This document shows positions 1 to 9,722 of a stretch of DNA of 64,000 nucleotides, piece after piece. Position 1 is the stretch's first letter, and each line of letters opens with the position of its first letter. The stretch spans positions 25,972,001 to 26,036,000 of the forward strand of contig CM045733.1 of NCBI GenBank assembly GCA_024760905.1, in the 5' to 3' direction. The notes beneath the pieces are model-generated. The model ran no database searches. It was not told the DNA's origin and worked only from the letters and a program-made list of their open reading frames with translations. This DNA comes from Plotosus lineatus (Eukaryota > Chordata > Actinopteri > Siluriformes > Plotosidae). The position numbers and the translations under genes are program-made.

Positions 1-110
1 GTGAGCTGTCCAGGGTATACCCCACCCTCATCCAGAATCGACTGAGATGGGCATCAGCCTAAATACAACCCTAATTAAGATTAAGCAGTTCAAAAAAATG
101 AATGAATGAA
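1..110 (+). repeat. LINE/SINE 3' tail of L2 type, fragment
   Basis: Begins at the window edge with 'gtgagctgtccagggtata' and runs through 'cagaatcgactgagatggg' to 'ctaattaagattaagcagtt', then a short (ATGA)n run. The same tail ends the SINE at 63541-63870, and in degraded form the SINEs at 41455-41725 (minus strand) and 56583-56895. The phrase is typical of L2-clade tails in fish. The head of this copy lies outside the window, so SINE or LINE cannot be decided. Confidence 0.7.
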
Positions 111-498
111 TGAAAATCTCTTAACCATAAAACCCCCCACCTATTATTGTGTTCGTTATGACTGAGAGGTGTACATCTCTCACCTATACACAAATATACA
201 CAGAGATAGCCATAAACAAGGAAACACTCACAGGCTGACAGCCAGGGATATATAGACACACCACAGTAACAAAGACAAACACAAATACACCATACATGAA
301 TGTACACATACGCACAGATGCAGAGATCAGACACAGGGATATACAGAGAGATAGAGACAAAGTCCTTGTATTACGTACTCAGTGAATGGGACAGTTCAGA
401 GGATTAAGCCACACTCTGATTAGCTGGTTGGCAAGACTGAGGCAAAAGCCCCTGATGAGTGAGAATTAATGTGGCACACCATTGTAATGGTATATGTA
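111..498. other. Unassigned intronic DNA
   Basis: AC-rich, low-complexity sequence with scattered CA and ATA steps. I see no exon, no element ends and no coding pattern. Confidence 0.5.
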
Positions 499-751
499 TA
501 CAGGGATCCCTCACTACTTCGCGCTTCAATTCATGCGGCTTCAGTACATCACATTTTATTTATTTATTGTTTTAATATTCATCGAATTAAAAAATAAGGA
601 AATTGCTGCAAAACAAGGCCAATTATGCAAAAAACCCCAAAAAAACAAAAACCAAAACAAACAAAAAAAAACAACAACCCAAAATCCTCCATCAAAACTA
701 CTCACATTTTTATGTGAGGTGCGCATCGGAGTGTGTGCGCGCACGTGCGTC

Positions 752-754
<3 letters not shown>

Positions 755-789
<35 letters not shown>
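755..789 (+). repeat. (TG)n microsatellite inside MITE copy A
   Basis: A pure GT run directly after 'gcgtctgtat'. The other copies of this MITE family have a shorter GT/CA-rich stretch at the same internal position, so the microsatellite probably grew from a seed carried by the element. Confidence 0.9.
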
Positions 790-791
<2 letters not shown>

Positions 792-822
792 TATTGATAT
801 TTTATTTACATTGTATCCATTA

Positions 823-2144
823 CAAACGCTCCTCGACTTAAAAAAAATATATATATGTAAAATTTTGAGTACGAGACGTACATACATAGTACGCTGACGT
901 AATGACGCAATGACGTAATCATGCTGTATTCATTGTTTACAAATGGCGGACTGAACGTGCCCTGTTGCTTCCCAGTTCACTGCGTGTTACCCTTGTGTTA
1001 AGACGTCGTCTATGTGATCTTTGTGCTTACACTGTTTTGCGGACTTTTGTAACCCGAAGCAAATATGGTTGGTCAGAAGCGTCAGCCTACTAGCATGGGT
1101 GCAAGTGTTTCGGCATATGCCGGAATTTCCGGTTTTCCCAAGACTGAATTAACTATCTGCTTAATGATCGGCACAATCTACCATGCATACTCAGTTAAGC
1201 AAAGAGAGTTGTAAAATGAATGAAAACCCGAATCCAGAAAAGAAAGAGAACTCTCCGCTCTACTGGTGATTCACATCAATGCAGGCTGACTACTAAACAA
1301 GTATTCAACGGCGCTCTTGCTCACTTGAAAGACCGGAAGTCCGTATAACCTGCGCTTTGTCTCAAGCACAAGCAAGTGAACTACTTTCGGTGGAGTGCCT
1401 CACATATTGTAAGCGTTGATTGGCTGTTTTAAGCTTCATGTAAAGTGACTCGGCTTAGCTTCATGTAAAGTGACCATCAGTCGACCATCGGAACCATTTA
1501 CAAGCAGAAAGATGGCATCATAGATAATGTTAAAGTTTATATTTGATACTGTATTTGATATTTGATAAGTGAATTTTATTAAAATTTATCTATTTGAAAT
1601 TATTTTGCTTGAATTTAATTTATTTGAAATTAATGTTGATATTTTACAATGTTATGCTTATCATAATTGATTTAAGGGTGTTTTATATGATGCAGTAATG
1701 GTATTTATGGATGTATAGTACAGTATAAGGGGCAGTGGTGGTCTAGTGGTTAGGGCGCAAGGATCGCTGATCCTAAGGTTGGGGGTTCGATTCCCCACAA
1801 GGTTGTCACTGTCCCCCCCAGTGCAGCTAACTGGGTTATCAAAGGCAGGCCATGTCTCTCACTGTCTATGGTGAGAGGCATGTAAAAGAACCATTACTGA
1901 CTTCCGTAAAGAGTAAGCTGCAAAGCCGTCAGTGTGTTTCTACGACCTGGAGAGGGATGGGCTCTGCCAGGCCAAATCAGCCCAAGTCTTGCCATGAAGG
2001 CGCCCCAACGACATCCTCGGATGTTAAGGGATAAGTGAAGTGAAGTGAAGTACAGTATGAGCGTCATACATCACTGAAACATATAGTAACAACCTAGATT
2101 CAGCCATCCGGAACCTAACAAAAACGTAAGTTGGGGAGCGTCTG
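823..2144 (+). mobile_element. Tigger-like element, family 2, nested in MITE A
   Basis: The ends are 'caaacgctcctcgactta' (left, after TA 821-822) and the inverted form 'taagttggggagcgtctg' (right, before TA 2145-2146). Removing it restores the family 1 phrase 'gcattatttttgaatg'. A methionine at about 1064 begins a short Tigger-like N-terminus (MVGQKRQPTSMGAS), which soon breaks up. The rest is AT-rich and non-coding. It is itself hit by the SINE at 1730-2048. The element is about 1.0 kb without the SINE. Confidence 0.75.
1730..2048 (+). mobile_element. tRNA-derived SINE (family A), tail type 3
   Basis: The head resembles a tRNA: A-box-like 'tagtggttaggg' and B box 'ggttcgattcc' (1784-1794). 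A core follows ('agctaactgggttatcaaag', 'gtctctcactgtctatggtg', 'gtaaaagaaccattactgac', 'gccgtcagtgtgtttct'). The tail differs from all other copies: 'gacctggagagggatgggct' to '(aagtg)n'. A 13-bp target duplication, agtacagtatRag, flanks it at 1717-1729 and 2049-2061. It lies inside the family 2 Tigger element. Confidence 0.85.
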
Positions 2145-2598
2145 TATTTTTGAATGTTTACTTGTTATTAAAAGCATGGTTTGATCCTACTTCACGGAAT
2201 TCAACGGTCGCGGGGGATCTCGGTACAAATTAACCGCGGAAAGTGAGCGACCCCTGTATGTATATACACACATATATACAGTCAGTCCTCTATTTACGAA
2301 ATTAATCCGTTCCAGTGCCTTTTTCGTAACCTGGAGTTTTCGTAAGTAGAGGTGGATTTTACATGTAACAAGCCTGATTCGTTCCAAGGCTCCTAAGACT
2401 ACCCCATAAACCCTTTAAAAATTATAAGAGTCCACCAATTTTTGTATGAAATATGTATGAAATGTGTTAAAAGTAAAAGAAAATTACATACCCCCCCCCA
2501 CCCCCTTCATGAGGTCTTTAAATATGGCGGGTTGCTTTTTCCGAAATAATCTCCTGCGTCACTGTATCTCCGCTTTTAATGCCTCCTTTTGCTTCAAT

Positions 2599-2927
2599 GA
2601 GAGATTTCCTTTCGGCTTTTCCCCTTTATCAGGGGTCGCCACAGCGAATGATTCGCACGTTTTGATTTGGAATAGGTTTTTACGTCGAATGCCCTTCTTG
2701 ACACAGCCTTTTAGAAAGGGTCAGAAACACGCTGACGGCTTTGCAGCCTACTCTTTACGAAAGTCAGCAATGGTTCTTTTACATGCCTCTCACCATAGAC
2801 AGCGAGACATGGCCCACCTTTGATAACCCAGTTAGCTGCACTGGGAGGACAGTGACAACCTTGTGGAGAGTGGGACTCGAACCCCCAACCTTAGGATCTG
2901 CGATCCAGCACCCTATACCACTCGTTC
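2599..2927 (-). mobile_element. tRNA-derived SINE (family A), RTE-type tail
   Basis: Read on the minus strand: tRNA-like head with 'gggttcgagtcccactctcc', the shared core ('ctaactgggttatcaaaggt', 'gtctcgctgtctatggtgag'), then 'agggcattcgacgtaaaaac' and the tail 'tcgctgtggcgacccctgat' plus 'aaaagccgaaaggaaa'. The same tail ends the RTE LINE at 54500-55711. The SINE is flanked by an unusually long direct repeat (2542-2598 and 2928-2984, about 57 bp, roughly 84 percent identical). Confidence 0.85.
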
Positions 2928-2944
2928 TGAAATAATCGCCCCCA

Positions 2945-3145
2945 TCACTGTATCTCCGCTTTCAAGGTCTCCTTCTGCTTCAATATCGTCCCAATTGTAG
3001 ATGGGTTTCGGCCATACTCCTTTGGGATTTCACTCAACCGCATCCCACTTTTGTATTTTATTATTATCTCCTGCTTCACTTCGATTGATAACAGAGCCCG
3101 CTTCTTCTTTTCGGTGTCACCGGGAATCACTTTCTTGGGGTCCAT
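2945..3145 (-). pseudogene. Tigger transposase N-terminal HTH remnant
   Basis: From MDPKKVIPG at 3145 the minus strand reads about 66 residues: a basic KKK stretch, 'EVKQEIIIKYKSGMRLSEI' and 'KEYGRNPSTIGTILK'. This matches the first helix-turn-helix of Tigger/pogo transposases (GxRxxDIAxEYGRNPSTISTIL). The frame then stops. The second (CENP-B-like) DNA-binding domain and the DDE domain are absent, so only the DNA-binding start of the ancestral enzyme survives. Confidence 0.75.
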
Positions 3146-3286
3146 GATGGATAACGAAATATAACGCTGCAATGATCACTCTCAAAAAAAAAAACTCACG
3201 AGCCAACAGTCCTGTTCAACTCTCCTTCACGTGTGTGACAAACAGGAAGTATGGGTACAGGAATGGGTACAGTTCAGCTCCCTTCT

Positions 3287-3340
3287 GGCCAATGGGAAGC
3301 CAGCGGGGCGGGATGTTGGGAGACAGCCAATGAGAGAGCA
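3287..3340 (-). promoter_or_regulatory. CCAAT-GC box-CCAAT module of a Tigger element
   Basis: Contains 'ggccaatgggaagccagcgg', 'ggggcggga' and 'agccaatgagagagc': two CCAAT boxes around an Sp1-like GGGCGGG. It lies about 140-195 bp 5' of the transposase ATG remnant at 3145. The same module recurs in the other three family 3 elements. That it is the transposase promoter is inference. Confidence 0.5.
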
Positions 3341-3501
3341 ACTCACGCATTATTTGAATGGCGCGTTTGAATGTTTGAATGGTGTGTTTGGCGCTTTTCG
3401 TAAGAAGAGGTTGTTTCGTATACAGAGGACAACAATTTAGGAAAATTTTTTTTCGTAACCTGGATTTTTCGTATTCAGAGGTTTTCATAAGTAGAGGGCC
3501 G

Positions 3502-3504
<3 letters not shown>

Positions 3505-3585
<81 letters not shown>

Positions 3586-3586
3586 A
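3505..3586 (+). repeat. (TG)n-(TA)n-(CA)n compound microsatellite
   Basis: GT run (3505-3543), then a short TA run, then CA to about 3585. The halves are inverted relative to each other and could form a hairpin. It directly abuts the family 3 Tigger end. Confidence 0.9.
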
Positions 3587-3863
3587 AACACTTGTGGAAA
3601 CACAAATAATTGAGAGAAAAAGCAGGTACACACCGGAAGGCACATGGGCACGTTTAGAGAGGGATGGAGGGAATTAATAAAGCATATGCGCGTGGCAGGA
3701 CAGACTTGCGTTTCATTAACCTCACCCTCAGGTACACAGGATGATCATATCACCCACTGCGTTATGTGACTGAAGATAAACACATACAGGAGAACATTAC
3801 TGTGAACAACACTGAGCTTTATTTAGAGCAATGGCAAGGCTTAAGTCTATCCCTCTTCATACA

Positions 3864-3870
<7 letters not shown>
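3587..3870. other. Unassigned intronic DNA
   Basis: About 280 bp of apparently unique sequence between two microsatellites. No recognisable element ends or exon. Confidence 0.4.

Positions 3871-3930
<60 letters not shown>
3871..3930 (+). repeat. (CA)n microsatellite
   Basis: About 28 uninterrupted CA units after 'ctctct'. Open frames crossing it on both strands read as TH or CV repeats and are artefacts. Confidence 0.95.
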
Positions 3931-3934
<4 letters not shown>

Positions 3935-4429
3935 CAAACAGCAGATGGCTATGCTGGACACAGACTGCTCATGGCACAGACACAAAGGGACTATTACTGT
4001 TTTCAGGTTAAGGAACACTAAGACATACTGTAGATCTAATGAGGCATTAGCAAGGAGGACATGCTTAGCTATGACACAATGCCATTGCCCCACTGCCAAG
4101 GAAAATAACATATACAATTATTTTGACATTGACTGGATTATATCCCCATCACTGTGTGTTACTTGTATAAAAGTGGAAATGGCACAGTCCGACTTTTCTC
4201 CACCCCCCACCCCCCAAAAGCAATACTGAAATCCTGAGGGTTGACCTGTATTGATGCTCATCGTGTTTTAAAAAATAAATAAATAAATAAAAATGTGGTT
4301 TTTTTTTTTCAAACCCAAAAATTACAATAAAAGAACAACAAATAAAAAAAATAATTCCTGTAAACATGACAAATGAGCGCGGTCAAAGAAACCTCCACCA
4401 AGCCCCACAAGCCAAAGCCCCCCAAAAAA
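3931..4429. other. Unassigned intronic DNA
   Basis: Unique-looking sequence with an (AAAT)n stretch near 4275 and a C-rich run near 4200. No exon or transposon end recognised. Confidence 0.4.
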
Positions 4430-4655
4430 TGGAGCAGCCATGATTAGAGAAGTAGGTTTGGGTCTCAAAAAGAAAGGTCACTGGTTCAATTCCTGAACCA
4501 GCAGAAAAATGAACGGCCCCCTTCCTTTTCTCCACCTTTATGGATGAAGTGCTCTTGGGCAAGACACCTAACCCTCAACTGTTCTTTGGGCAGCCACTGC
4601 ACACTAAGGGTGGGCTTATTTTAGATGGGTTACAAGCAGCATCTTATTTTTCTTA
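4430..4655 (+). mobile_element. V-SINE-like tRNA-derived SINE, degraded
   Basis: A weak tRNA-like head with B-box-like 'ggttcaattcctg' is followed by the V-SINE core phrase 'ctcttgggcaagacacctaa' + 'ccctcaactg'. Then comes 'gggcagccactgcacac' and '...gatgggttacaagcagc'. The core is close to the vertebrate V-SINE conserved region. Strongly diverged, so old. Confidence 0.6.
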
Positions 4656-4799
4656 ATAGAGGGTTATATTAATTCTCTATTTAGGTATATTAATTCCCCA
4701 TATGATATAAATTTTTTTTATCCGAAGCCCCACCTCCGGTAAACATTTCATAAAAATCCACAGGACAGTCTCACAAGCCTTGGGTAAAACACAAAGTCC

Positions 4800-4888
4800 T
4801 CAATATGTGTGGCAGCCCACCGCACCGCGGTGTGTGCTCACGATGTACATGTGGGTGTGTTCTCACTTTGGATTGGTTAAATACTGGT
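4800..4888 (+). repeat. V-SINE-like 3' fragment
   Basis: 'ggcagcccaccgcaccgcgg', 'gtgtgctcacgatg' and 'cactttggattggttaaata' resemble the 3' half of V-SINEs. It abuts a pogo-type remnant at 4889, and the junction marks where both were broken. Confidence 0.45.
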
Positions 4889-5231
4889 CTTGCTGTAGCA
4901 GTTTCTAATGGTTCATCGGTTGTTGGACATTTACCAAGAGTACACAGCAAAATATTTTCCTGTTTTTTTAAAGCACGGTGGAACAATCAAATGTGTTGTT
5001 ACTGATGAACATTATAGACATTCCCCAGTGGCAGGGGGTCTTGAAATACCGTGTAAACTCACTTTTACAGGCAGAGAACGCCTCATTTTACAGTTACAGA
5101 GCCTGATCGAATAAAATTGGCAAGTTTGATCTACCATTTTGCTCCCAGTACACATCGGCGGTTATTAGACGCAAGATCAAAAACACCGGTTGGCGCTTAT
5201 TGGAGCGGGGTGCTTATTACATCGAATATGG
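4889..5231 (-). mobile_element. Pogo/Passer-like element, truncated copy
   Basis: Homologous to the right 350 bp of the element at 18101-18959, including 'cagtttctaatggttcatcg' and 'cattccccagtggcaggggg'. It ends 'cttattacatcgaatatgg' before TA (5232-5233). On the minus strand it reads LGKCPTTDEPLETAT, part of the transposase C-terminal region found in the other copy. The other end is missing. Confidence 0.65.
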
Positions 5232-5233
5232 TA

Positions 5234-7308
5234 ATTGTTCTTACTTTTCATCTGAAATCCAGTCCACTTTTTACCCAAATCCAACCCCATTACTGAACAT
5301 CACACTAAGGCAGGCAATTTGGGCTTCATGAATAAGCACCTGGAGCAATGTAATGAAGCCACGCCTTTCGCAAACCACCAAGCAGCACCATTTGTCTTTC
5401 TCTATATTCCGGTGAATAACGATTCATAATTTCATTATTTGGGCTCTCTAATTCACTTGGAGTGTGGCTCCTCCTAAGGTTTCTTCCTTATGTTATCTCT
5501 GGGAGGTTTTCCCTTCCACTGTTGCTTCGAGCTGGCTTTCTGGAAAAAAAAAAAAATTCTGAAAAATTTCTGAAAGGGTGCGTCATAACACCATCTGATA
5601 TTTAGAAGAATAAATTGAACTAAACTGATGGAGAACCAGTGCATTGTTAATAGTTGATGATGTCCTTCTCATATCTCCATATTGTTAAGAAAAAGAATCC
5701 TAGAATTGCATAATTAAATCCAGGGGTTAATATTCTTGGCAGTGCAAATGAGACTGGTGATTATTTAACAATTAAATAATCAGATTAGTATGTTTCTGCT
5801 TTATCCACCCTAATCAATCTCTCTTCACTACAAGCCTTGTAGAAAACACAAGAGAGAGTCAGGAGCCACAGTTCATTCGTCCACGTTGTGCCATAGTCAG
5901 ATTTGAAATAATTTGTCTTGAAAAGCCAGAGAATGCATCACTTGCTCTCACAACACAGAAAGGTATGAATATGCAACCAGGACTGGGAAAGAGATCAGAA
6001 GCATCATTTTAATATTTACAGGCTGAATAGCCTGGAAAAGTGTTTTAATTGGTTCAATTAAGTTGGTAATTAACCACTCTGATGAAGAAGGCTCATGAGA
6101 AGTGTAACATAATGAGCATAATTGGGAAGCACGTCCATTTTGAAAGTTCTTACACGCATAATGTGAAGTAATTAGATGGCCTTGGCCAATGAAAAGTCAG
6201 ACACAATCACCAGGATATTCGGGAGCCCAAAGGAATTGTAATAAGGGCCCAACCAGATGTGGGCTTGAAGTAGAAAGCATTTACTATATGGTAAATGGAT
6301 CTGAGCAATCAAAACAAATAAACTGCTATTTCATCAATAACAAATCTATAATGGGAGCCACCCGAAGCTAAGTATCCTGGATATGATCACAATGAGAAGG
6401 AGAGAAAACACAAAATTAATCGTCAAAAATTTTCATCAATGATAATTATGTCTTGTTTGATAACACCATGTGATATATAGGCTATTTTCCTGAAACAGTC
6501 ATGACGCCTCCCCGTTAAGTTGGAGAATACAGATTGAAAGCTGCACTGAAGGTCACCCAGAATTCATGTTGCTGCATAAATTCTTCCATCATTAGTTCAT
6601 ATGACAAACTACATGAAGGAAAAACAAAAAAATTGTTTACTCAATAATATGCACCAAAAAAAAAAAAAGACCCACCCCCAAAAAAAAACAAAAAACAAAA
6701 CAAAACAAACAAACACACTTATACAGTCCAAATCTCCATCCACCAAGATATAAAAATTAAGTACACAGGTTAATGCTGTTAGGCCTGCTACATTAATACA
6801 CTTCCACCAAATGGGATTTCCCATCATAAATTTTAACTGACTTCAAAATGGCCAACCTGGCTCAAATCTGCATGACACTTGGTCTGCTGTTAAAATTTCT
6901 TATCAAGAATATACACGGGCACATTTCATTCAAATCTAATTTTTATGTGCAGTGATACTTTAATTTCATCAGTACTTTTGACAACAGCGCATGGATTCTT
7001 AACAAAATTTAATGAGAACATGATGTGTCAGACTAATGTTTCAAAAACTAGACAGGAAGTTGCAAACAGATGGACTGACAGACAAAAACCCACACAGATG
7101 AAAATATGCTTGCTTCGTTGTCCTTTCAAACAAAAGCATTTTTCTTTTCAGGTAATTTTAAAACTTGGTCAATAATCTCATGTTTTAGTTTAAGCAAGAT
7201 ATGACAGGAAAAAAATAAGCAAAAAATAAATTAATAAAACCAACCTGAATCTTCTCCCACAGGAAACAGTATGAAAGATATTTTCCATACAATGTTTAAC
7301 ATTTGTAG
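5234..7308. other. AT-rich unique intronic DNA with one arm of a distant inverted repeat
   Basis: About 2 kb without microsatellite arrays or recognised transposon ends. The stretch 5990-6190 is A/T-rich but not simple ('ttggttcaattaagttggta', 'gaaggctcatgagaag') and looks like a possible conserved non-coding element; that is a guess. 6425-6560 is one arm of an inverted repeat. An A-rich run lies at 6655-6710. Confidence 0.4.
6425..6560 (+). repeat. Left arm of a 135-bp inverted repeat
   Basis: 'catgtgatatataggctatt' (about 6467) and 'ttggagaatacagattgaaa' (about 6520) recur in reverse complement at 8590-8730. Homology covers about 135 bp with small indels. The arms are about 2.0 kb apart. 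No third copy was noticed. Confidence 0.65.
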
Positions 7309-7310
7309 TA

Positions 7311-7750
7311 CAGGGATTCCTCACTTTCCGCGGCTAATTGGGACCGAGATCCCCTCGCGACCGTGTATACGTACATGTATGTGTATATAATATCAATAAA
7401 TACATATTCAACGCTATTAATGCTTATAATAACAATTAAACATGAAAAAATAAACCATAAGATGCAAATAAAATATACATACACACACATACAGACACGC
7501 GCACACTCAGATGCACACCTCACATCAAAATATAAGTAGTTTTGATCAGAGGTTTAGGGTTATTTTTCTGTTTTTGTTTGTTTGGGGTTGTATTTTATTT
7601 GCATAATTGGCCTTGTTTTGTGGCATTTTTCTTAACTTTTCCCCCTATTCTTCCTTAATTTCCTTATTTTTTAATTCAATGAATATTTAAAAAAAAATGC
7701 GATGCACTGAAGTCACATGAATTTAAGTGCAAAGTAGCAAGGGATCCCTG
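7311..7750 (-). mobile_element. Tigger-like MITE, family 1 copy B
   Basis: Reverse orientation to copy A. Starts 'cagggattcctcactttccg' after TA (7309-7310) and ends 'agcaagggatccctg' before TA (7751-7752). At 440 bp it is an uninterrupted member of the family and a useful reference. Interior landmarks: 'ataatatcaataaatacata', 'cataattggccttgtttt'. No coding capacity. Confidence 0.8.
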
Positions 7751-7752
7751 TA

Positions 7753-9265
7753 TTTATGATTTTGCCACCCATTAACCATGTAATGACATGAGATCCAGGA
7801 TTAAAATGCATGTCCTTGTGTATAAGATGTAAAATGGCTAATATGTAAAATGGCAGTGTGTTTAAAAAAAAAAACCTCCACATTTAGCATAAGAACATGT
7901 TTTTTGTACCTCTCAAGCATTGGAAAGATTCCAATGCATCAAATGGTTCGATAAGAGCACGGATTGCTCTGAACGAAGTGGAAGTGACTGAAGTCTTTCT
8001 AGCAAAGTCTACACTGAGTGGGTTTTGCTTGGAAGTAGCATTCCTTGTCACAGCTTGGCAGAGTTACAGCATGGAGTTTTACTAATAGGGCCTTGGAGAG
8101 GAGAAAAACAGGCTTCTGAGAGGAACACCGAGAATGAGAAGAAACACATACTACAACAGCATGACATCAATAAGCAGCACAGATGTAGACACACAAAATG
8201 CATTCTGGCTGCCTGAAAAACAAACTCACTTGGAAAGACAGAGCTATACCTTTCATGTTTTCAGAGGGACATCAAATATTTAGGTTGGAAACTTGCCTAA
8301 TTCACCCCATCAAGATCTTCAAGTTGAAGGAGTACGACACAGATTGTCAAAGTCAGAGAAGGAGGGCGAGGCACAGAACCATCATCTAATGCATATTTGG
8401 TTATGCATTAAATATGCATGGGCGAATTACATTCTATTCCTGGGCTCTGGTGAGGAATTCACAAAGGGCTCCGAAAATCTAAAAGGCAATTCATTTTGCG
8501 AAGGAAAAACGGAAAAGGGTTAACAGAAAGCAGCACTTTATTTTTCCTAAATACTGTGAGGCGTCTCAAAATCCACTTTACATTTTGTTTACTGTCAACG
8601 CAGCTTTCAATCTGTATTCTCCAAATTAAAGGGGTGGTGTTGAGGCTGTTTCAAGAATAGCCTATATATCACATGAATGGTGGTATCAAACCAGACGTAA
8701 TAATTCACATGAATGAGAATTTGGTTTATGTAGAATAGTGGAATGAATTGGGGTCACACATGAAGTTTATTATGGATTGGCAACATGATCTCAATCTGGA
8801 GAAAATGTTACAATCAATTTCCATCAAGTGTCAATTCGTTCCAATCCATTTCCATTCGGTCCACACTGGGCGCCATACCGGAAACTTCTTTTGATTTGCA
8901 GGCTGAAAGGCTGTTTAACAAATATTGACAAGTAATTTGATATTTAGATGACTTTTTGGCACCCAAATTTAGATAAAAATCAAGATATTGCTACCAAGCG
9001 GCACAATTTTTAAACAGACTTGGAGCATGATTTGGGTATAAAAAGAAGCCAGGGTGCATCCAGGAGGTGAACCTTGATGGAATCATATTGCCAAGTTCAA
9101 CAAGATTCTCTACGATGACATATCAAGGTCAACAATGCTCTGTTAAGCTTTACTTTCCTTTACTCCGATTCCCATGTTCTACAAAGATTGGTGTTGAATC
9201 ATAATACATTGTGATAATTTTGCTCCAAAATTTTTGAGTGTGAAATATTTTGCCAAGATCAGCAC
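7753..9265. other. Unique intronic DNA
   Basis: Mixed-composition sequence without arrays. It holds the right arm of the inverted repeat at 8590-8730 and non-simple AT-rich stretches near 8390-8430. No exon with plausible splice sites was recognised. Confidence 0.4.
8590..8730 (-). repeat. Right arm of the 135-bp inverted repeat
   Basis: The reverse complement of this segment matches 6425-6560: 'tttcaatctgtattctccaa' and 'agcctatatatcacatg' are the mirror phrases. Homology stops on both sides, giving two discrete opposed blocks. Confidence 0.65.
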
Positions 9266-9668
9266 AATGATCACAAATCCACCGAGCTCCTTAAAGATCA
9301 TCACGAATCCACCAAGCTCCCTCAAAATCATCATGAATCCACCAAGCTCCCTCACAATTGACACAAATCCACCAAATTCCCTCAAGATCATCACAAATCC
9401 AAGTTCCATCAAGATCGTCACGAATCCAACAAGTTCCCTCAAGATAATCACAAATCCAGCAAGCTCCCTCAAGATTGTCACGAATCCAACAAGTTCCCTC
9501 AAGATTGTCACAAATCCACCAAGTTCCATCAATATCATTACAAATTCACCAAGCTCCCTCAAGATCGTCACGAATCCACCAAATTGCTTCAAGATCTTCA
9601 CAAATCCACCAAGTTTCATAATGATCATCACAAATTCACCAAGCTCCAAGATCATCATGACCACTATA
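9266..9668 (+). repeat. 30-bp minisatellite, about 13 units
   Basis: The unit is approximately 'atcatcacaaatccaccaag' + 'ctccctcaag'. Units differ by substitutions and a few short deletions. Because 30 is divisible by 3, frames stay open on both strands: the plus strand reads NPPSSLKIIT repeats and the minus strand reads ELGGFVMILR repeats. No signal peptide or splice context is seen, so I treat this as non-coding. Confidence 0.9.
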
Positions 9669-9722
9669 CTTCTCATGATTCTCTCAAATTGTAGATATTG
9701 CAGACACTGTGCCCCAGTGTAA

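Larger units (their letters stand above)
501..2256 (+). mobile_element. Tigger-like MITE, family 1 copy A, carrying nested insertions
   Basis: The left end is 'cagggatccctcactacttc' after TA (499-500); the right end is '...gagcgacccctg' before TA (2257-2258). The two ends are short inverted repeats (CAGGG-TCCCTC). Six other copies lie at 7311, 16162, 28565, 32970, 39445 and 55712. TA target sites and a 'CCCTCGCTACTTCGCG' type end fit the Tigger/pogo branch of Tc1/mariner. No transposase is encoded. This copy is split at its internal 'cat-ta-ttttt' site by the element at 823-2144. Confidence 0.75.
2279..3505 (-). mobile_element. Tigger-like element, family 3 copy 1, with SINE inside
   Basis: The left end is 'cagtcagtcctctatttacg' and the right end 'cataagtagagggccgactg' is its inverted form. 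TA lies at the left; the right flank is TG at the start of a microsatellite. The subterminal 'ttttcgtaacctgga' repeats at both ends. A remnant of the transposase N-terminus lies on the minus strand at 2945-3145. Other members: 12277-13296, 21557-22587 and 42274-43093. Confidence 0.8.

Noticed and set aside
1735..1800. Possible tRNA gene (also 53520-53590, 48430-48500 and 41765-41835)
   Set aside because: The A and B boxes are present, but the acceptor stem and cloverleaf do not close, and each head is followed by a SINE core and tail with target duplications.
9179..9722. Long opposed frames that could be a repetitive secreted protein or a CRISPR-like array
   Set aside because: The 30-bp units are contiguous with no spacers, the organism is a vertebrate, and the openness follows from a period divisible by three.
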